Assembly (NCBI RefSeq): GCF_039528515.1 | Contig: NZ_BAAALT010000067.1 | Span: forward strand, 1-64,000 | Direction of reading: 5' to 3' | DNA: 64,000 nt | Source of the DNA: Luedemannella flava | GTDB lineage: Bacteria; Actinomycetota; Actinomycetes; Mycobacteriales; Micromonosporaceae | In this document: one piece after another, positions 1-8,652 of the stretch | Numbering within the stretch: position 1 is the first letter of the stretch | Layout of the letters: each line of letters begins with the position of its first letter | Made by a program: the position numbers and the translations under genes | The notes under the pieces: generated by a model | What the model was told of the DNA's origin: nothing | Database searches by the model: none | What the model saw: the letters and a program-made list of their open reading frames with translations, nothing else

Positions 1-455
1 GCGGGCGCGCCCCGGCCACGCCGGTCGCCGGTGGGCCCACCGGAGCTGGGGAACGCCGCGCCGGGGCCACCCGAGACGGGCCGCCCGGACCCCGACCCGC
101 CGCTCACCGGCGAGCCGGGCGCGGCGGTGTCGGCCCACACCTCGGACCAGCCGCCCGTGGACCCGTAGCCCGGGGAGCCGTAGTCGGGGTACGACGAACC
201 GTGGTCCGGCTGGCTGTGGCTTCCGGAGGACGGGCCGCCGGAGCCGTACGTGTCCGGGCGCCACTCATCCGTCGGGGTCGGCGCACCGTACGCGGACGTG
301 TCCGGGCTCAGGTTGCCGTAGTCGTCCTCGGCGTAGCGGTAGACGGGACGGGACTGCGCTCGACCGTCCGCCGACTGGGCCGGCCACTCCGGCGGGGCCG
401 GCTGGCCGGCCCAGGTCGGGCGGTCGTCGTATTCGGCGGGATCGAGGTGTGACAT
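1..455 (-). CDS. cdsA: Phosphatidate cytidylyltransferase, N-terminal part (runs off the left edge)
   Basis: The frame starts with ATG at 455-453 and stays open to the window edge (about 151 codons). All of the visible part is a low-complexity Gly/Ser/Pro/Asp-rich, probably disordered region beginning MSHLDPAEYDD, with no membrane segment yet. CdsA would make CDP-diacylglycerol from phosphatidate and CTP in the membrane. The enzyme domain is outside the window, so the identity rests on position: it follows frr directly, as in the actinobacterial order rpsB-tsf-pyrH-frr-cdsA, where cdsA commonly carries a long disordered N-terminus. Its start overlaps the frr stop by one base (TGATG), suggesting translational coupling. 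Confidence 0.7.
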   Translation of the reverse strand, partial: MSHLDPAEYDDRPTWAGQPAPPEWPAQSADGRAQSRPVYRYAEDDYGNLSPDTSAYGAPTPTDEWRPDTYGSGGPSSGSHSQPDHGSSYPDYGSPGYGSTGGWSEVWADTAAPGSPVSGGSGSGRPVSGGPGAAFPSSGGPTGDRRGRGAP

Positions 456-1012
456 CAGACCTCGAGCAGCTCGGCTTCCTTGTGCTTGAGGATCTCGTCG
501 ATGTGGGCGACGTACCGGTGGGTGAGGTCGTCGAGCTCCTTCTCGGCGCGACGCCCCTCGTCCTCGCCGGCCTCGCCGTCCTTGACGATCCGGTCGAGCT
601 CCTCCTTGGCCTTGCGCCGCACGTTGCGGATCGCGACCTTCGAGTCCTCGCCCTTGCCGCGCGCCACCTTGATCATCTCGCGGCGGCGCTCCTCGGTCAT
701 CGGCGGCAGCACCAGACGGATCTGGTTGCCCTCGTTGTTGGGGTTGACCCCGAGGTCCGAGTCGCGCAGCGCCTTCTCGATGCCCTTGAGCTGCGACGGG
801 TCGTGCGCCTTGATGATCACCATGCGCGGCTCGGGGATGGCGATGGTCGCCATCTGCGGCAGCGGCGTCAGCGCACCGTAGTAGTCGATCATGATGCGGC
901 CGAACATCGCCGGCGTGGCACGGCCCGTGCGGATGGTCGCGAACTCTTCCTTCGCGAACTCGACCGCACGCTCCATCTTCTCTTCAGCCTCGAAGAGTGT
1001 CTCCTCGATCAC
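455..1012 (-). CDS. frr: Ribosome recycling factor
   Basis: The 185-aa product has the usual length and sequence of RRF: an N-terminal three-helix-bundle region, the segment FATIRTGRATPAMF near residue 25-38, and a C-terminal basic/acidic helical end. With EF-G it splits post-termination ribosomes into subunits in the cytoplasm. The GTG start at 1012 is preceded by AAGGAGG about 13 nt upstream. The gene lies 56 bp after pyrH on the same strand and overlaps the next gene (cdsA) by one base, so it belongs to the rpsB-tsf-pyrH-frr cluster. Confidence 0.97.
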   Translation of the reverse strand: MIEETLFEAEEKMERAVEFAKEEFATIRTGRATPAMFGRIMIDYYGALTPLPQMATIAIPEPRMVIIKAHDPSQLKGIEKALRDSDLGVNPNNEGNQIRLVLPPMTEERRREMIKVARGKGEDSKVAIRNVRRKAKEELDRIVKDGEAGEDEGRRAEKELDDLTHRYVAHIDEILKHKEAELLEV

Positions 1013-1068
1013 CTGATCCGTCGCCTCCTTCGGCCCCGTGCCCGCCTACGTCTCGTTAACCGGCCAAC

Positions 1069-1833
1069 TTACGCTGTGATCAATGTGCCGATCTTCTCAC
1101 CGCTGACCGCGCGGATGATCGTGTCATCGCCCTCGGCGCCGAAAACCAGCATGGGCAGCTTGTTCTCGTTGCACAGGCTGAACGCCGCCGCGTCCACCAC
1201 CCGCAAGCCCTGCCGCAGCGCCTCGCCGAACGTGTACGAGTCCAGCTTGCGGGCCGTCGGGTCGGTGCGCGGATCGGCCGTGTAGACCCCGTCCACGCCG
1301 TTCTTGCTCATCAGCACCACGTCGGCGTGGATCTCCAGCGCGCGCTGGGCGGAGACCGTGTCGGTGGAGAAGTAGGGCATGCCGGCGCCCGCGCCGAAGA
1401 TGACCACGCGCCCCTTCTCCAGGTGCCGGATCGCCCGCCGGGGGATGTACGGCTCGGCGACCTGGGCCATCGAGATCGCGGTCTGCACCCGCGTGTCGAT
1501 GTCCTCCTTCTCCAGGAAGTCCTGCAGGGCGAGGCAGTTCATCACGGTGGCCAGCATGCCCATGTAGTCGGCGCGCGGCCGGTCCATGCCCCGGCGCTGC
1601 AGCTCGGCGCCGCGGAAGAAGTTGCCGCCGCCGACGACGACCGCGACCTGGACGCCGCGCCGCACGACCGTGGCGATCTGCCGGGCGATCGACTGGACCA
1701 CGTCCGGGTCGACGCCGATGGCCCCGCCGCCGAACACCTCGCCGGAGAGCTTCAGCACCACCCGCCGCGGCCGCAGCCCACCTCCAGCCGACGTCGCCGT
1801 CGCCGGGGTCGCCTCAGTCACCGTGTCCGTCAT
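1069..1833 (-). CDS. pyrH: UMP kinase
   Basis: The 254-aa product is an amino-acid-kinase-fold UMP kinase, which phosphorylates UMP to UDP in pyrimidine synthesis. Visible family features are VVLKLSGEVFGG near the N-terminus, the GGGNFFRG glycine loop, the MDRPRADYMGM segment and the C-terminal GEKIGTLI end. I chose the ATG at 1833 because GAGGGAG stands about 10 nt upstream and the following 20-odd residues are a Thr/Ala-rich leader before the conserved core. A longer open frame upstream (to 1929) has no family similarity. Neighbours are tsf upstream and frr downstream. Confidence 0.96.
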   Translation of the reverse strand: MTDTVTEATPATATSAGGGLRPRRVVLKLSGEVFGGGAIGVDPDVVQSIARQIATVVRRGVQVAVVVGGGNFFRGAELQRRGMDRPRADYMGMLATVMNCLALQDFLEKEDIDTRVQTAISMAQVAEPYIPRRAIRHLEKGRVVIFGAGAGMPYFSTDTVSAQRALEIHADVVLMSKNGVDGVYTADPRTDPTARKLDSYTFGEALRQGLRVVDAAAFSLCNENKLPMLVFGAEGDDTIIRAVSGEKIGTLITA

Positions 1834-1973
1834 TCGCCAGCTCCCTCGCGCCGTAACCAGTCTGGTCGCCCCGCCTGCCGTCCCGTTACCGGGTACGACG
1901 AGGGGGCCGCCGTGCGTACCATCCCACACTGACGACCCCCTATCACGCGCCGCCTGCCGGCGGCACTAACAAA

Positions 1974-2804
1974 TCAGGCTTGACCGACCTCGAAGCGGAC
2001 GAACTTCGTGACCTCGATGCCCGCCTCGCTGATGACCTGCTTCACCGTCTTCTTGTTGTCCGTGACGGAGGCCTGCTCGACCAGGACGAAGTCCTTGAAG
2101 AAGCCGTTCAGGCGGCCGTCGACGATGCGCGCGAGCGCGGCCTCGGGCTTGCCCTCCTCGCGGGCGGTCTGCTCGGCGATGCGGCGCTCGGACTCGATGA
2201 CGTCGGCCGGCACCTCCTCGCGGGTCAGGTACTTCGGGCGCATGGCCGCGATCTGCATCGCGATGCCGCGCGCGTCGGCGTCGCCGGCCTCGTCGGTCTT
2301 GCCCGTGTACGCCACCGCGACGCCCACCTGCGCCGGCAGGTCGGGGCTCTTGCGGTGCATGTAGACGGCGATGGTGCCGTCCAGGGTCGCGAGCCGGTTC
2401 ACGACGATCTTCTCGCCGATCTTGGCAGCGGCGGCCTCGAGCGCGTCGGCCACCGAGCGGCCGTCGGCCAGCGTCGAGGTGAGCAGCGACGCGACGTCGG
2501 CCGGGCGGGTGGCGTCGACGTGCGCGACCAGGCTCTGGCCCAGCTCGACGAAGTCGGCGGACTTGGCCACGAAGTCGGTCTCGCAGTTGAGCTCCAGCAG
2601 CGCGGTGCCGGCGTGCGCGACGAGGCCGTTCGCGGTGGTGCGGCCGGCCCGCTTGCCCACGTCCTTGGCGCCCTTGATGCGCAGCAGCTCGACGGCCTTG
2701 TCGAAGTCGCCGTCCGACTCCTCCAGCGCCTTCTTGCTGTCCATCATCCCGGCGCCCGTAAGGTCGCGGAGCTTCTTGACGTCTGCGGCGGTGATGTTCG
2801 CCAT
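1974..2804 (-). CDS. tsf: Elongation factor Ts
   Basis: The 276-aa protein starts MANITAADVKKLRDLTGAGMMD, the typical EF-Ts N-terminal (UBA-like) module, and contains the CETDFVAKS motif that contacts EF-Tu. EF-Ts is the guanine-nucleotide exchange factor for EF-Tu. The ATG at 2804 is chosen because the family begins exactly there; the in-frame extension to 2957 encodes an unrelated Arg/Pro-rich stretch across the rpsB-tsf intergenic region. It lies 177 bp downstream of rpsB, an order that is almost universal in bacteria. Confidence 0.97.
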   Translation of the reverse strand: MANITAADVKKLRDLTGAGMMDSKKALEESDGDFDKAVELLRIKGAKDVGKRAGRTTANGLVAHAGTALLELNCETDFVAKSADFVELGQSLVAHVDATRPADVASLLTSTLADGRSVADALEAAAAKIGEKIVVNRLATLDGTIAVYMHRKSPDLPAQVGVAVAYTGKTDEAGDADARGIAMQIAAMRPKYLTREEVPADVIESERRIAEQTAREEGKPEAALARIVDGRLNGFFKDFVLVEQASVTDNKKTVKQVISEAGIEVTKFVRFEVGQA

Positions 2805-2981
2805 GTTCTCTCTCGCTCGTCTTCCGGCGGCCGGAACCTCTCCGGCCGGAGAGCTTGGTCGGCCGGTCGTCCGGCCAGGACTGCACTGTGCCCGCCTCTG
2901 AAAAGACGGAAGATCATTTAGTACGGGCCGGAGCCCGGCGTTCCGGCCGGCCGTCAACGCGGCGGCCGGCCGGATCGCGGA

Positions 2982-3818
2982 TCAGCTCTCGGCAGGGGCC
3001 TCGGCGGCGGCGGCGGGCGCCTCGCCGGCCGGCTGCAGCAGCTCGCGCTCCCACTCGGCCAGCGGCTCGTCGCTCGCGACGGCGCCCGGCTCCGGCTTGG
3101 CCTCGGCGGCACCGCCCCGCAGCGCCTTGCCCGAGCGGGCGATGAGGCCCTCGGCCACGGCGTCGGCGACCACGCGGGTCAGCAGCGCGGCCGACCGGAT
3201 CGCGTCGTCGTTGCCCGGGATCGGGAAGTCGACCTCGTCCGGGTCGCAGTTCGTGTCCAGCACCGCGATGACCGGGATGCCCAGCTTGCGGGACTCGTCG
3301 ACGGCGATGTGCTCCTTCTTGGTGTCGACGATCCACACCGCGGCGGGGAGCTTCTGCATGTCCCGCAGACCACCGAGGGTCTTGGTCAGCTTCTCCTTCT
3401 CGCGGGACAGCTGCAGGGTCTCCTTCTTGGTGTAACCCTGGGCCGCGCCGGTCAGCTCGATCGACTCGAGCTCCTTCATGCGCTGCAGCCGCTTGTGCAC
3501 CGTCTGGAAGTTGGTGAGCATGCCGCCCAGCCAGCGGTGGTTCACGTACGGCATGCCGACGCGCGAGGCCTGCTCGGAGATCGCCTCCTGGGCCTGCTTC
3601 TTGGTGCCGACGAAGAGGATCGACCCGCCCTCGGCGACGGTGTTCTTGATGTAGTCGAACGCCTTGTCGATGTAGTCCAGCGTCTGGCGCAGGTCGATGA
3701 TGTAGATGCCGTTGCGCTCGGTGAAGATGAAGCGCTTCATCTTCGGGTTCCAGCGACGGGTCTGGTGCCCGAAGTGAACGCCGCTCTCGAGCAACTGGCG
3801 CATGGTGACAACAGCCAT
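2982..3818 (-). CDS. rpsB: 30S ribosomal protein S2
   Basis: The 278-aa protein begins MAVVTMRQLLESGVHFGHQ and includes the S2 signatures VHFGHQTRRWNPKM and GTNCDPDEVDFPIPGND-like (here DTNCDPDEVDFPIPGND). It binds the small-subunit body and is needed for S1 docking in bacteria that have S1. The C-terminal 40 residues are an Ala/Glu-rich extension common in actinobacteria. The ATG at 3818 has GGGAG about 6 nt upstream. The 228-bp gap up to 4046 presumably holds the promoter of the rpsB-tsf-pyrH-frr-cdsA cluster, but I could not pick a confident -35/-10. Confidence 0.97.
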   Translation of the reverse strand: MAVVTMRQLLESGVHFGHQTRRWNPKMKRFIFTERNGIYIIDLRQTLDYIDKAFDYIKNTVAEGGSILFVGTKKQAQEAISEQASRVGMPYVNHRWLGGMLTNFQTVHKRLQRMKELESIELTGAAQGYTKKETLQLSREKEKLTKTLGGLRDMQKLPAAVWIVDTKKEHIAVDESRKLGIPVIAVLDTNCDPDEVDFPIPGNDDAIRSAALLTRVVADAVAEGLIARSGKALRGGAAEAKPEPGAVASDEPLAEWERELLQPAGEAPAAAAEAPAES

Positions 3819-4046
3819 GGGGTCTCCCACTGTGTGCGGGCGCCTGCCCGCGTCCTGGTTTGCCGCGCGCGGCCGGGTGGCCGTGCGCCCTGGCGCCCGG
3901 TCGCCGGCCACGGTGAGCCCGATCACGGATCGGGACCAGGAGGGCCGCCGCCTCACGAAACGCGAGGAGGGCGCGCGAGGTCGACCACACGTGGTGGTCG
4001 CCACCGGCCAGTGTACGGCAGTGGGGCGGAGCGCCCGAATCCGGCT

Positions 4047-4898
4047 CTAGTTGACGGCCAGCGCCGCACCCAGCAGGAGGATGAGGCCGACCAGCAGATA
4101 CGCCAGCGGCGGCTTGGCCCAGAGCCGGAAACCGACCGTCTCGGCGCCGTGCGCCGCCCCCGTCACCAGGGCATAGAGCCCGAGCACGAGCAGCGGCAGC
4201 GAGGCCAGCGCCAGGACGCCGGCGATCACCCCGCCGAACAGGAACGTCGGCCCGAACGCCGCGATCATGAAGCCGCGGAAGAACAGCAGCCCGGCCACCA
4301 CGGCGACGGTGCTCAGCCCGATCGCGACGGCGGGCCGGCGGGCGCGGTAGACCCCGTTGGAGACGGGCCGGGCCGGCGCCCCGACGGGCGCGACGTCGCT
4401 GGAGACGAACTCGTGCGGGGCGGTCAGGTCCGCCGGCGGGCGTCCCGGGGTGGCGGGCTGCGCCGCGCCGTAGTCGGGGCCGGGCTGGGCGGGGATGTGC
4501 GTGCCGTAGCCGGGCGGGGCGGCGGGCGAAGCGGGGCCCACCGGCGGCGTCAGCCCGGGCGGCGGCGGCCCGGCCGGCACGCCGGTGATCGGGCCGGAGC
4601 CCGAGGAGTACGTCGCGGAGCGGGCGGCGCTGGTGGCCTGGTTCGCGATGGCCTGCGCGGCATGGAGGCGGGCCGCCTCCTCCGGTGTGAACAGCGGCGA
4701 CCCGGTCTGCTCGGGGGCGGCGCGGCGGCCCCGCGTCGGCGTGGGGTACGACCCGGAGGTGTCGCGCGGGTAGGAGCCCGACCCGTCGCGGGGCGGGGCG
4801 GCGAACTCGTCCGGCTCGTCGTACCGGCGCGCGCCGGTGGCGCCCGGGTACCAACGGTTGTTGTCACTGTCGTCCGAGTAGCTACGCCGTCCGTCCAC
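4047..4898 (-). CDS. Membrane protein with disordered N-terminus, function unknown
   Basis: The 283-aa protein has about 175 residues of Pro/Gly/Ser/Tyr-rich, charged, low-complexity sequence containing a copy of the repeat GSYPRDTSGSYP. A C-terminal block follows with three to four hydrophobic helices separated by short loops (VAIGLSTVAVVAGLLFF, FLFGGVIAGVLALASLPLLVLGL, LAYLLVGLILLLGAAL). The start is GTG at 4898. The layout suggests a cytoplasmic disordered tail plus a membrane anchor; no enzymatic motif is visible. It is separated from rpsB by 228 bp and divergent from the DUF2332 gene. I do not recognise a named family. Confidence 0.75.
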   Translation of the reverse strand: MDGRRSYSDDSDNNRWYPGATGARRYDEPDEFAAPPRDGSGSYPRDTSGSYPTPTRGRRAAPEQTGSPLFTPEEAARLHAAQAIANQATSAARSATYSSGSGPITGVPAGPPPPGLTPPVGPASPAAPPGYGTHIPAQPGPDYGAAQPATPGRPPADLTAPHEFVSSDVAPVGAPARPVSNGVYRARRPAVAIGLSTVAVVAGLLFFRGFMIAAFGPTFLFGGVIAGVLALASLPLLVLGLYALVTGAAHGAETVGFRLWAKPPLAYLLVGLILLLGAALAVN

Positions 4899-5024
4899 GG
4901 CCCGACGTTAAGCGACCGGGCGACATCTCGCCACACCCGGGTCAATATTGCCTTCTTTCAATGCCATCGGCACATGTGACGCCAACCACTGCGCGACCGC
5001 CGATGTCCGGCGCACGCTCACCGG

Positions 5025-6157
5025 ATGTCCCCCGAGCTGACGGCCGTGGCGAACGTCTTCGCCGAGTACGCCCGCGACGACTTCGCCGACGCGTCGCCGC
5101 GCTACGTCACGCTGTCGCGGGCCTGCGCGGACCGGCCCGGGCTGGGCGCCGCCCTGCTGGCCGCCCCGGTCACCCAGCGCCGCCCGCTGCTGTTCTTCGC
5201 CGCGGTGCAGTACCTGCTGCGCACCGCCGCGCAGGGCCACCCGCTCGCGCGCTACCTGCCCGTACTCGGTGGGGAAAGAACCGACGACGGCATCGTCGCC
5301 GCGCTCGCTGATCTCGTGGACGGACATCGCGACGCCCTGGCGGAGCTCTGCGCCACCCGCACGACCCAGACCAACGAGGCGGCGCGGGCCGCCTACCTGT
5401 GGCCGGCGCTCGGGACGCTCGCCGGGGCGTTCGAGGGGCGGCCGCTGCACCTCATCGAGGTCGGGACGTCCGCGGGGCTGCTGTTGCTGCCCGACCGCTA
5501 CGCCTACCGCTACCCCGGGGAGTACGGCCGACCGGACGCCCCCGAGCCGCTCGTCATGCGGTGCGAGCTGCGGCCTGCGTACGCGGCGTCCTTCGCCGAC
5601 GCGGCCGGCGCGACCGTGCGCATCGCCGGCCGGGTCGGGGTCGACCTGNNNNNNNNNNNNNNNNNNCCGACGACGCCGACGCCGTGGCGTGGCTGCGCTC
5701 CTGCGTCTGGCCCGAGCAGACCGACCGGCTGGCCCGCTTGGACGCCGCGCTCGCGGAGGCGGCCCCGGCCGGCGTCCGGCTGGTCGCCGGCGACTCCGTC
5801 GACGCGCTGCCCGGCCTGCTCGCCGAGGTGCCCGCCGGCGCGGTGCCGGTGGTGTTCGCCTCGCATGCGCTCACCTATCTGGCGCCGTCCCGGCGGGCCG
5901 AACTCGTGGCGCTGCTGGCCGCCGAGGGCGCCCGACGCGACCTAGCCATGATCGTCAACGAGAGCGACTGCTGCGGCGTCGACCTGTTCGCCGCCACCCC
6001 GTCGACCCGGGACACGGCCGCGCGCACCTCCGCCACCCTGGCCACGGCCACCTGGCAGGCGGGCCGCCCGACAGTGACGGCGCTGGCGGTGACCGGCCCG
6101 CACGGGGCGTGGCTCGCCTGGGCACCGCGCCCGGTGCCCGCCGCCGCGGGGTTGTAG
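5025..6157 (+). CDS. DUF2332 family protein, interrupted by an assembly gap
   Basis: The first part (5025 to the gap) encodes MSPELTAVANVFAEYARDDF and the segment HLIEVGTSAGLLLLPDRYAYRY, typical of the DUF2332 family, whose fold resembles SAM-dependent methyltransferases. After the 18-N gap the protein continues in another frame (WLRSCVWPEQTDRLARLDAAL, then a ASHALTYL segment and NESDCCG) and ends at 6157. The two halves join into one normal-length protein of about 377 aa if the gap is not exactly 18 bases, so I treat the frame change as a gap-size error and not a mutation. The substrate is unknown; homologues are common single genes in actinobacteria. Confidence 0.8.
5649..5666. other. Assembly gap (18 N)
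   Basis: Eighteen consecutive N inside the DUF2332 gene. The coding frame changes across it (frame of 5025 before, frame of 5399 after), so the true length here cannot be 18 modulo 3. Confidence 0.99.
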
Positions 6158-6178
6158 CCGGCGAAAGGCCAGTTACGT

Positions 6179-6203
6179 GCGGAATTGGGCGTCGGAATTC
6201 CGC
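6179..6203 (+). terminator. Hairpin after the DUF2332 gene, possible terminator
   Basis: Perfect 8-bp arms GCGGAATT (6179-6186) and AATTCCGC (6196-6203) with a 9-nt loop, extended by one more T-A pair. It lies 22 bp after the stop codon at 6157. There is no strong U-tract (AGATTTGG follows), so termination activity is a guess. Confidence 0.4.
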
Positions 6204-6290
6204 AGATTTGGTCAAGAACGTCGACAGCACGGGCGGTGACCTGGCACCGGGCCGCTACTCTCGGGGACCGGACCGGGGGAGATGGGGCGC

Positions 6291-6827
6291 ATGGACGGGA
6301 TCACCACCACGTTTCTCGTCATCGGTGGCGTCGGTGTCGCCGTGCTCGCGATCTCCCTGTTCGTCGGTGACGTGCTGCACTTCGGGCACCCCGACCTCGA
6401 CGGGCCGTTCTCGGTGCCGGCGGTGGCCGGTTTCGTGGGCGCGTTCGGGTTCGCCGGCGCGATCGCGGCCGACCTGGTCGGCGGGTCGGTCGGCACGCTC
6501 GGCGGCGTGCTCGCCGCCATCGTCATCGGCACACTGGCCGCGATCCCGACGGCGTGGCTGGCGATCCGGTTCGCCCGGGCCGCGAGCCGGATGCGCACCG
6601 ACGCGACGCCCACGCAGGCCGACCTCGTGGGGCGGCTCGGCGTGGTCGTCACCCCCATCAACCCCGGCGGGTACGGGGAGGTGCGCGTACAGCTGGGCGG
6701 CCAGCCCGTGAAGCTGAACGCGCGCGCCGACCGCCCGCTGCCCCTGGGCGCACAGGTCTTCGTGGTCGAGACGATCAGCGACACGAGCGTCGTCGTCGAG
6801 GAGACCGCAGCCCTGCCGGGCGCCTGA
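6291..6827 (+). CDS. NfeD-like membrane protein
   Basis: The 178-aa protein has two to three N-terminal hydrophobic helices (TFLVIGGVGVAVLAISLFVG, then VAGFVGAFGFAGAIAADLV and a Gly/Ala-rich helix). A soluble C-terminal domain of about 70 residues follows (LVGRLGVVVTPINPGGYGEV to FVVETISDTSVVVEE) that looks like the OB-fold domain of NfeD proteins. NfeD proteins are usually encoded beside flotillin/stomatin genes and are thought to act with them in membrane microdomains; the flotillin gene starts 44 bp downstream. I chose ATG 6291 because GGGGGAGA lies 8 nt upstream; the ATG at 6282 is too close to it. Confidence 0.8.
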   Translation: MDGITTTFLVIGGVGVAVLAISLFVGDVLHFGHPDLDGPFSVPAVAGFVGAFGFAGAIAADLVGGSVGTLGGVLAAIVIGTLAAIPTAWLAIRFARAASRMRTDATPTQADLVGRLGVVVTPINPGGYGEVRVQLGGQPVKLNARADRPLPLGAQVFVVETISDTSVVVEETAALPGA

Positions 6828-6871
6828 ATTTCCGCAGTTCCACCCCCACCTCTTCCCGGAAAGAAGGGTCG

Positions 6872-8401
6872 ATGCAACCTCTCTTCATCGCCATCGGCGG
6901 CGGCGTTCTCCTCGTCGTACTCCTGGTGATCTTTATCCTGAGCCGGATCAAGGTCGCCGGGCCGAACGAGGCGTTCATCGTCACCGGCCGCAAGGGCAAG
7001 TCGGTGCAGAGCGCCGAGGGCGTCCGGTCCACGGACCTGTCCGGCCAGAAGGTCGTCATGGGCGCGTCCGTGTTCGTGATGCCGGTCGTGCAGAAGCTGC
7101 AGTCGCTCGACCTGTCCAGCCGCCGCATCCACGTGGAGATCCAGGGCGCGGTGACCAAGCAGGGCATCCGGGCCAACCTGCAGGGCGTGGCGATCGTCAA
7201 GGTCGGCGGCACCGAGAACGCGATCCGCGCGGCCGCGCAGCGCTTCCTCGGTCAGCAGTCCGGCATCGACCAGTTCACCTCGGAGGTCCTCGCCGGCGCG
7301 CTGCGCTCCATCGTCGGCCGGCTCACCGTCGAGGAGATCATCCGGGACCGGACGGCGTTCGCCTCGGCGGTCGCGGAGGAGGCCGAGCACTCGCTGACCA
7401 ACCAGGGCCTGGTGCTGGACACGTTCCAGCTGCAGGACATCCTGGCCGAGGGCTCGTACCTGCAGGACCTGGGCCGGCCGGAGGCCGCCCGGGTGCTCAA
7501 GGAGGCCGCCATCGCCGAGGCCCGCGCCCGGCAGGCCGCCGAGCAGGAGCGGCTGCTCGCCGAGGAGGCGATCGCCGTGGCCAACCGCAACCTGGCCCTC
7601 AAGCAGGCCGCCATCCAGGCCGAGATCGACGCCGCCAAGGCGACGTCGGCCGCGGCCGGCCCGCTGGCCGAGGCCGAGCGCCAGCAGGTCATCCTCGCCG
7701 AGCAGCAGAAGGTCGCCGAGCGCAACGCGGAGCTCAAGGAGCGCCAGCTCGACACGGAGGTCCGCAAGCCCGCCGACGCCGCCCGCTACAAGGTGGAGCA
7801 GGAGGCCGAGGCGGCCCGCAACGCGGCCGTCCTGGAGGCCGACGCCCGTCGGCAGGCCACCATCGCCGCCGCGCAGGCGAAGGCCGAGCAGGACCGGCTC
7901 ACGGGTGAGGGCGAGCGCGCCCGCCGCGCCGCGCTGGCCGAGGCCAACGCGATCGAGGGCGCCAAGCAGGGTGAGGCCGAGCAGAAGCGGCGTACCGCGA
8001 TCGCGGAGGCCACCGAGCGCGAGGGCGCCGCGGAGGCGGCCGCCATCCTGGCCCGCGGCCAGGCGGAGGCCGAGGCGATGGGCAAGAAGGCCGAGGCCTT
8101 CGGCGAGTACGGCGAGGCCGCCATCCTGGACCTGCTCGTGAAGGTCCTGCCGCAGGTCGTGGCGGCGGCGTCGGCCCCGATGAGCTCGATCGACAAGATG
8201 ACCGTCATCTCGACGGACGGCGCCTCGTCGCTCACGAAGAGCGTCTCGTCGAACGTGGCCCAGGGCCTGCAACTGGGCTCGGACCTGACCGGCATCGACC
8301 TGGCCGGCCTGCTGGCCCGCCTGGGCGGCGCGGCCGGCGAGTCGGCCGCGGCCCGCGCGGCGGCGACCAAGAACGGCGGCTCCGCCGCCATCGAAAGCTG
8401 A
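6872..8401 (+). CDS. floT: Flotillin-like SPFH/band-7 protein
   Basis: The 509-aa protein has one N-terminal membrane helix (residues about 5-27) and an SPFH/band-7 domain up to about residue 200 (GPNEAFIVTGRKGK, VTKQGIRANLQGVAIVKVGG). A long Ala/Glu/Arg/Gln-rich coiled coil to about residue 420 and a hydrophobic C-terminal part follow, the layout of bacterial flotillins (YuaG/FloT). Such proteins form oligomeric scaffolds in membrane microdomains. ATG 6872 is preceded by AAGAAGG; the open frame upstream overlaps the NfeD-like gene and is not coding. The NfeD-like gene immediately upstream supports a two-gene operon, closed by the hairpin at 8412-8460. Confidence 0.93.
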   Translation: MQPLFIAIGGGVLLVVLLVIFILSRIKVAGPNEAFIVTGRKGKSVQSAEGVRSTDLSGQKVVMGASVFVMPVVQKLQSLDLSSRRIHVEIQGAVTKQGIRANLQGVAIVKVGGTENAIRAAAQRFLGQQSGIDQFTSEVLAGALRSIVGRLTVEEIIRDRTAFASAVAEEAEHSLTNQGLVLDTFQLQDILAEGSYLQDLGRPEAARVLKEAAIAEARARQAAEQERLLAEEAIAVANRNLALKQAAIQAEIDAAKATSAAAGPLAEAERQQVILAEQQKVAERNAELKERQLDTEVRKPADAARYKVEQEAEAARNAAVLEADARRQATIAAAQAKAEQDRLTGEGERARRAALAEANAIEGAKQGEAEQKRRTAIAEATEREGAAEAAAILARGQAEAEAMGKKAEAFGEYGEAAILDLLVKVLPQVVAAASAPMSSIDKMTVISTDGASSLTKSVSSNVAQGLQLGSDLTGIDLAGLLARLGGAAGESAAARAAATKNGGSAAIES

Positions 8402-8411
8402 TCCGCTAACG

Positions 8412-8460
8412 GGGCTGTGGCGAATGTGGACCGCGTAGCGACCCACATTCGCCACAGCCC
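8412..8460 (+). terminator. Long perfect hairpin after the flotillin gene
   Basis: An 18-bp perfect inverted repeat: GGGCTGTGGCGAATGTGG at 8412-8429 and its exact complement at 8443-8460, with a 13-nt loop. It starts 10 bp after the flotillin stop and lies between convergent genes, so it probably ends transcription on one or both strands. A T-rich tail is weak (TCTTGGGG). Confidence 0.6.
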
Positions 8461-8573
8461 TCTTGGGGTCTGGCTCGGCCGATTGGGGTCGGGACCGATA
8501 GCGCCTGGCAGGCGGCCTTGGTGGCCGTCGGGATGGTCACCAGGCCGCCGATCAGCCGGAACGTCCGCCTATT

Positions 8574-8621
8574 GGCGCCATCGCCATGGAATGCGGGCGC
8601 GGAATCCATGGCTGTGGCGCC
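8574..8621. repeat. Imperfect 17-bp inverted repeat
   Basis: Arms 8574-8590 and 8605-8621 match at 15 of 17 positions (GGCGCCA..GCCATGGA type) around a 14-nt loop. It lies between the flotillin hairpin and the 3' end of the LacI gene and could terminate the minus-strand LacI transcript. The whole 8402-8652 stretch holds no gene that I can support. Confidence 0.45.
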
Positions 8622-8652
8622 GTTAGCCGGTTCACGCCCGCTGCCACGGCGA

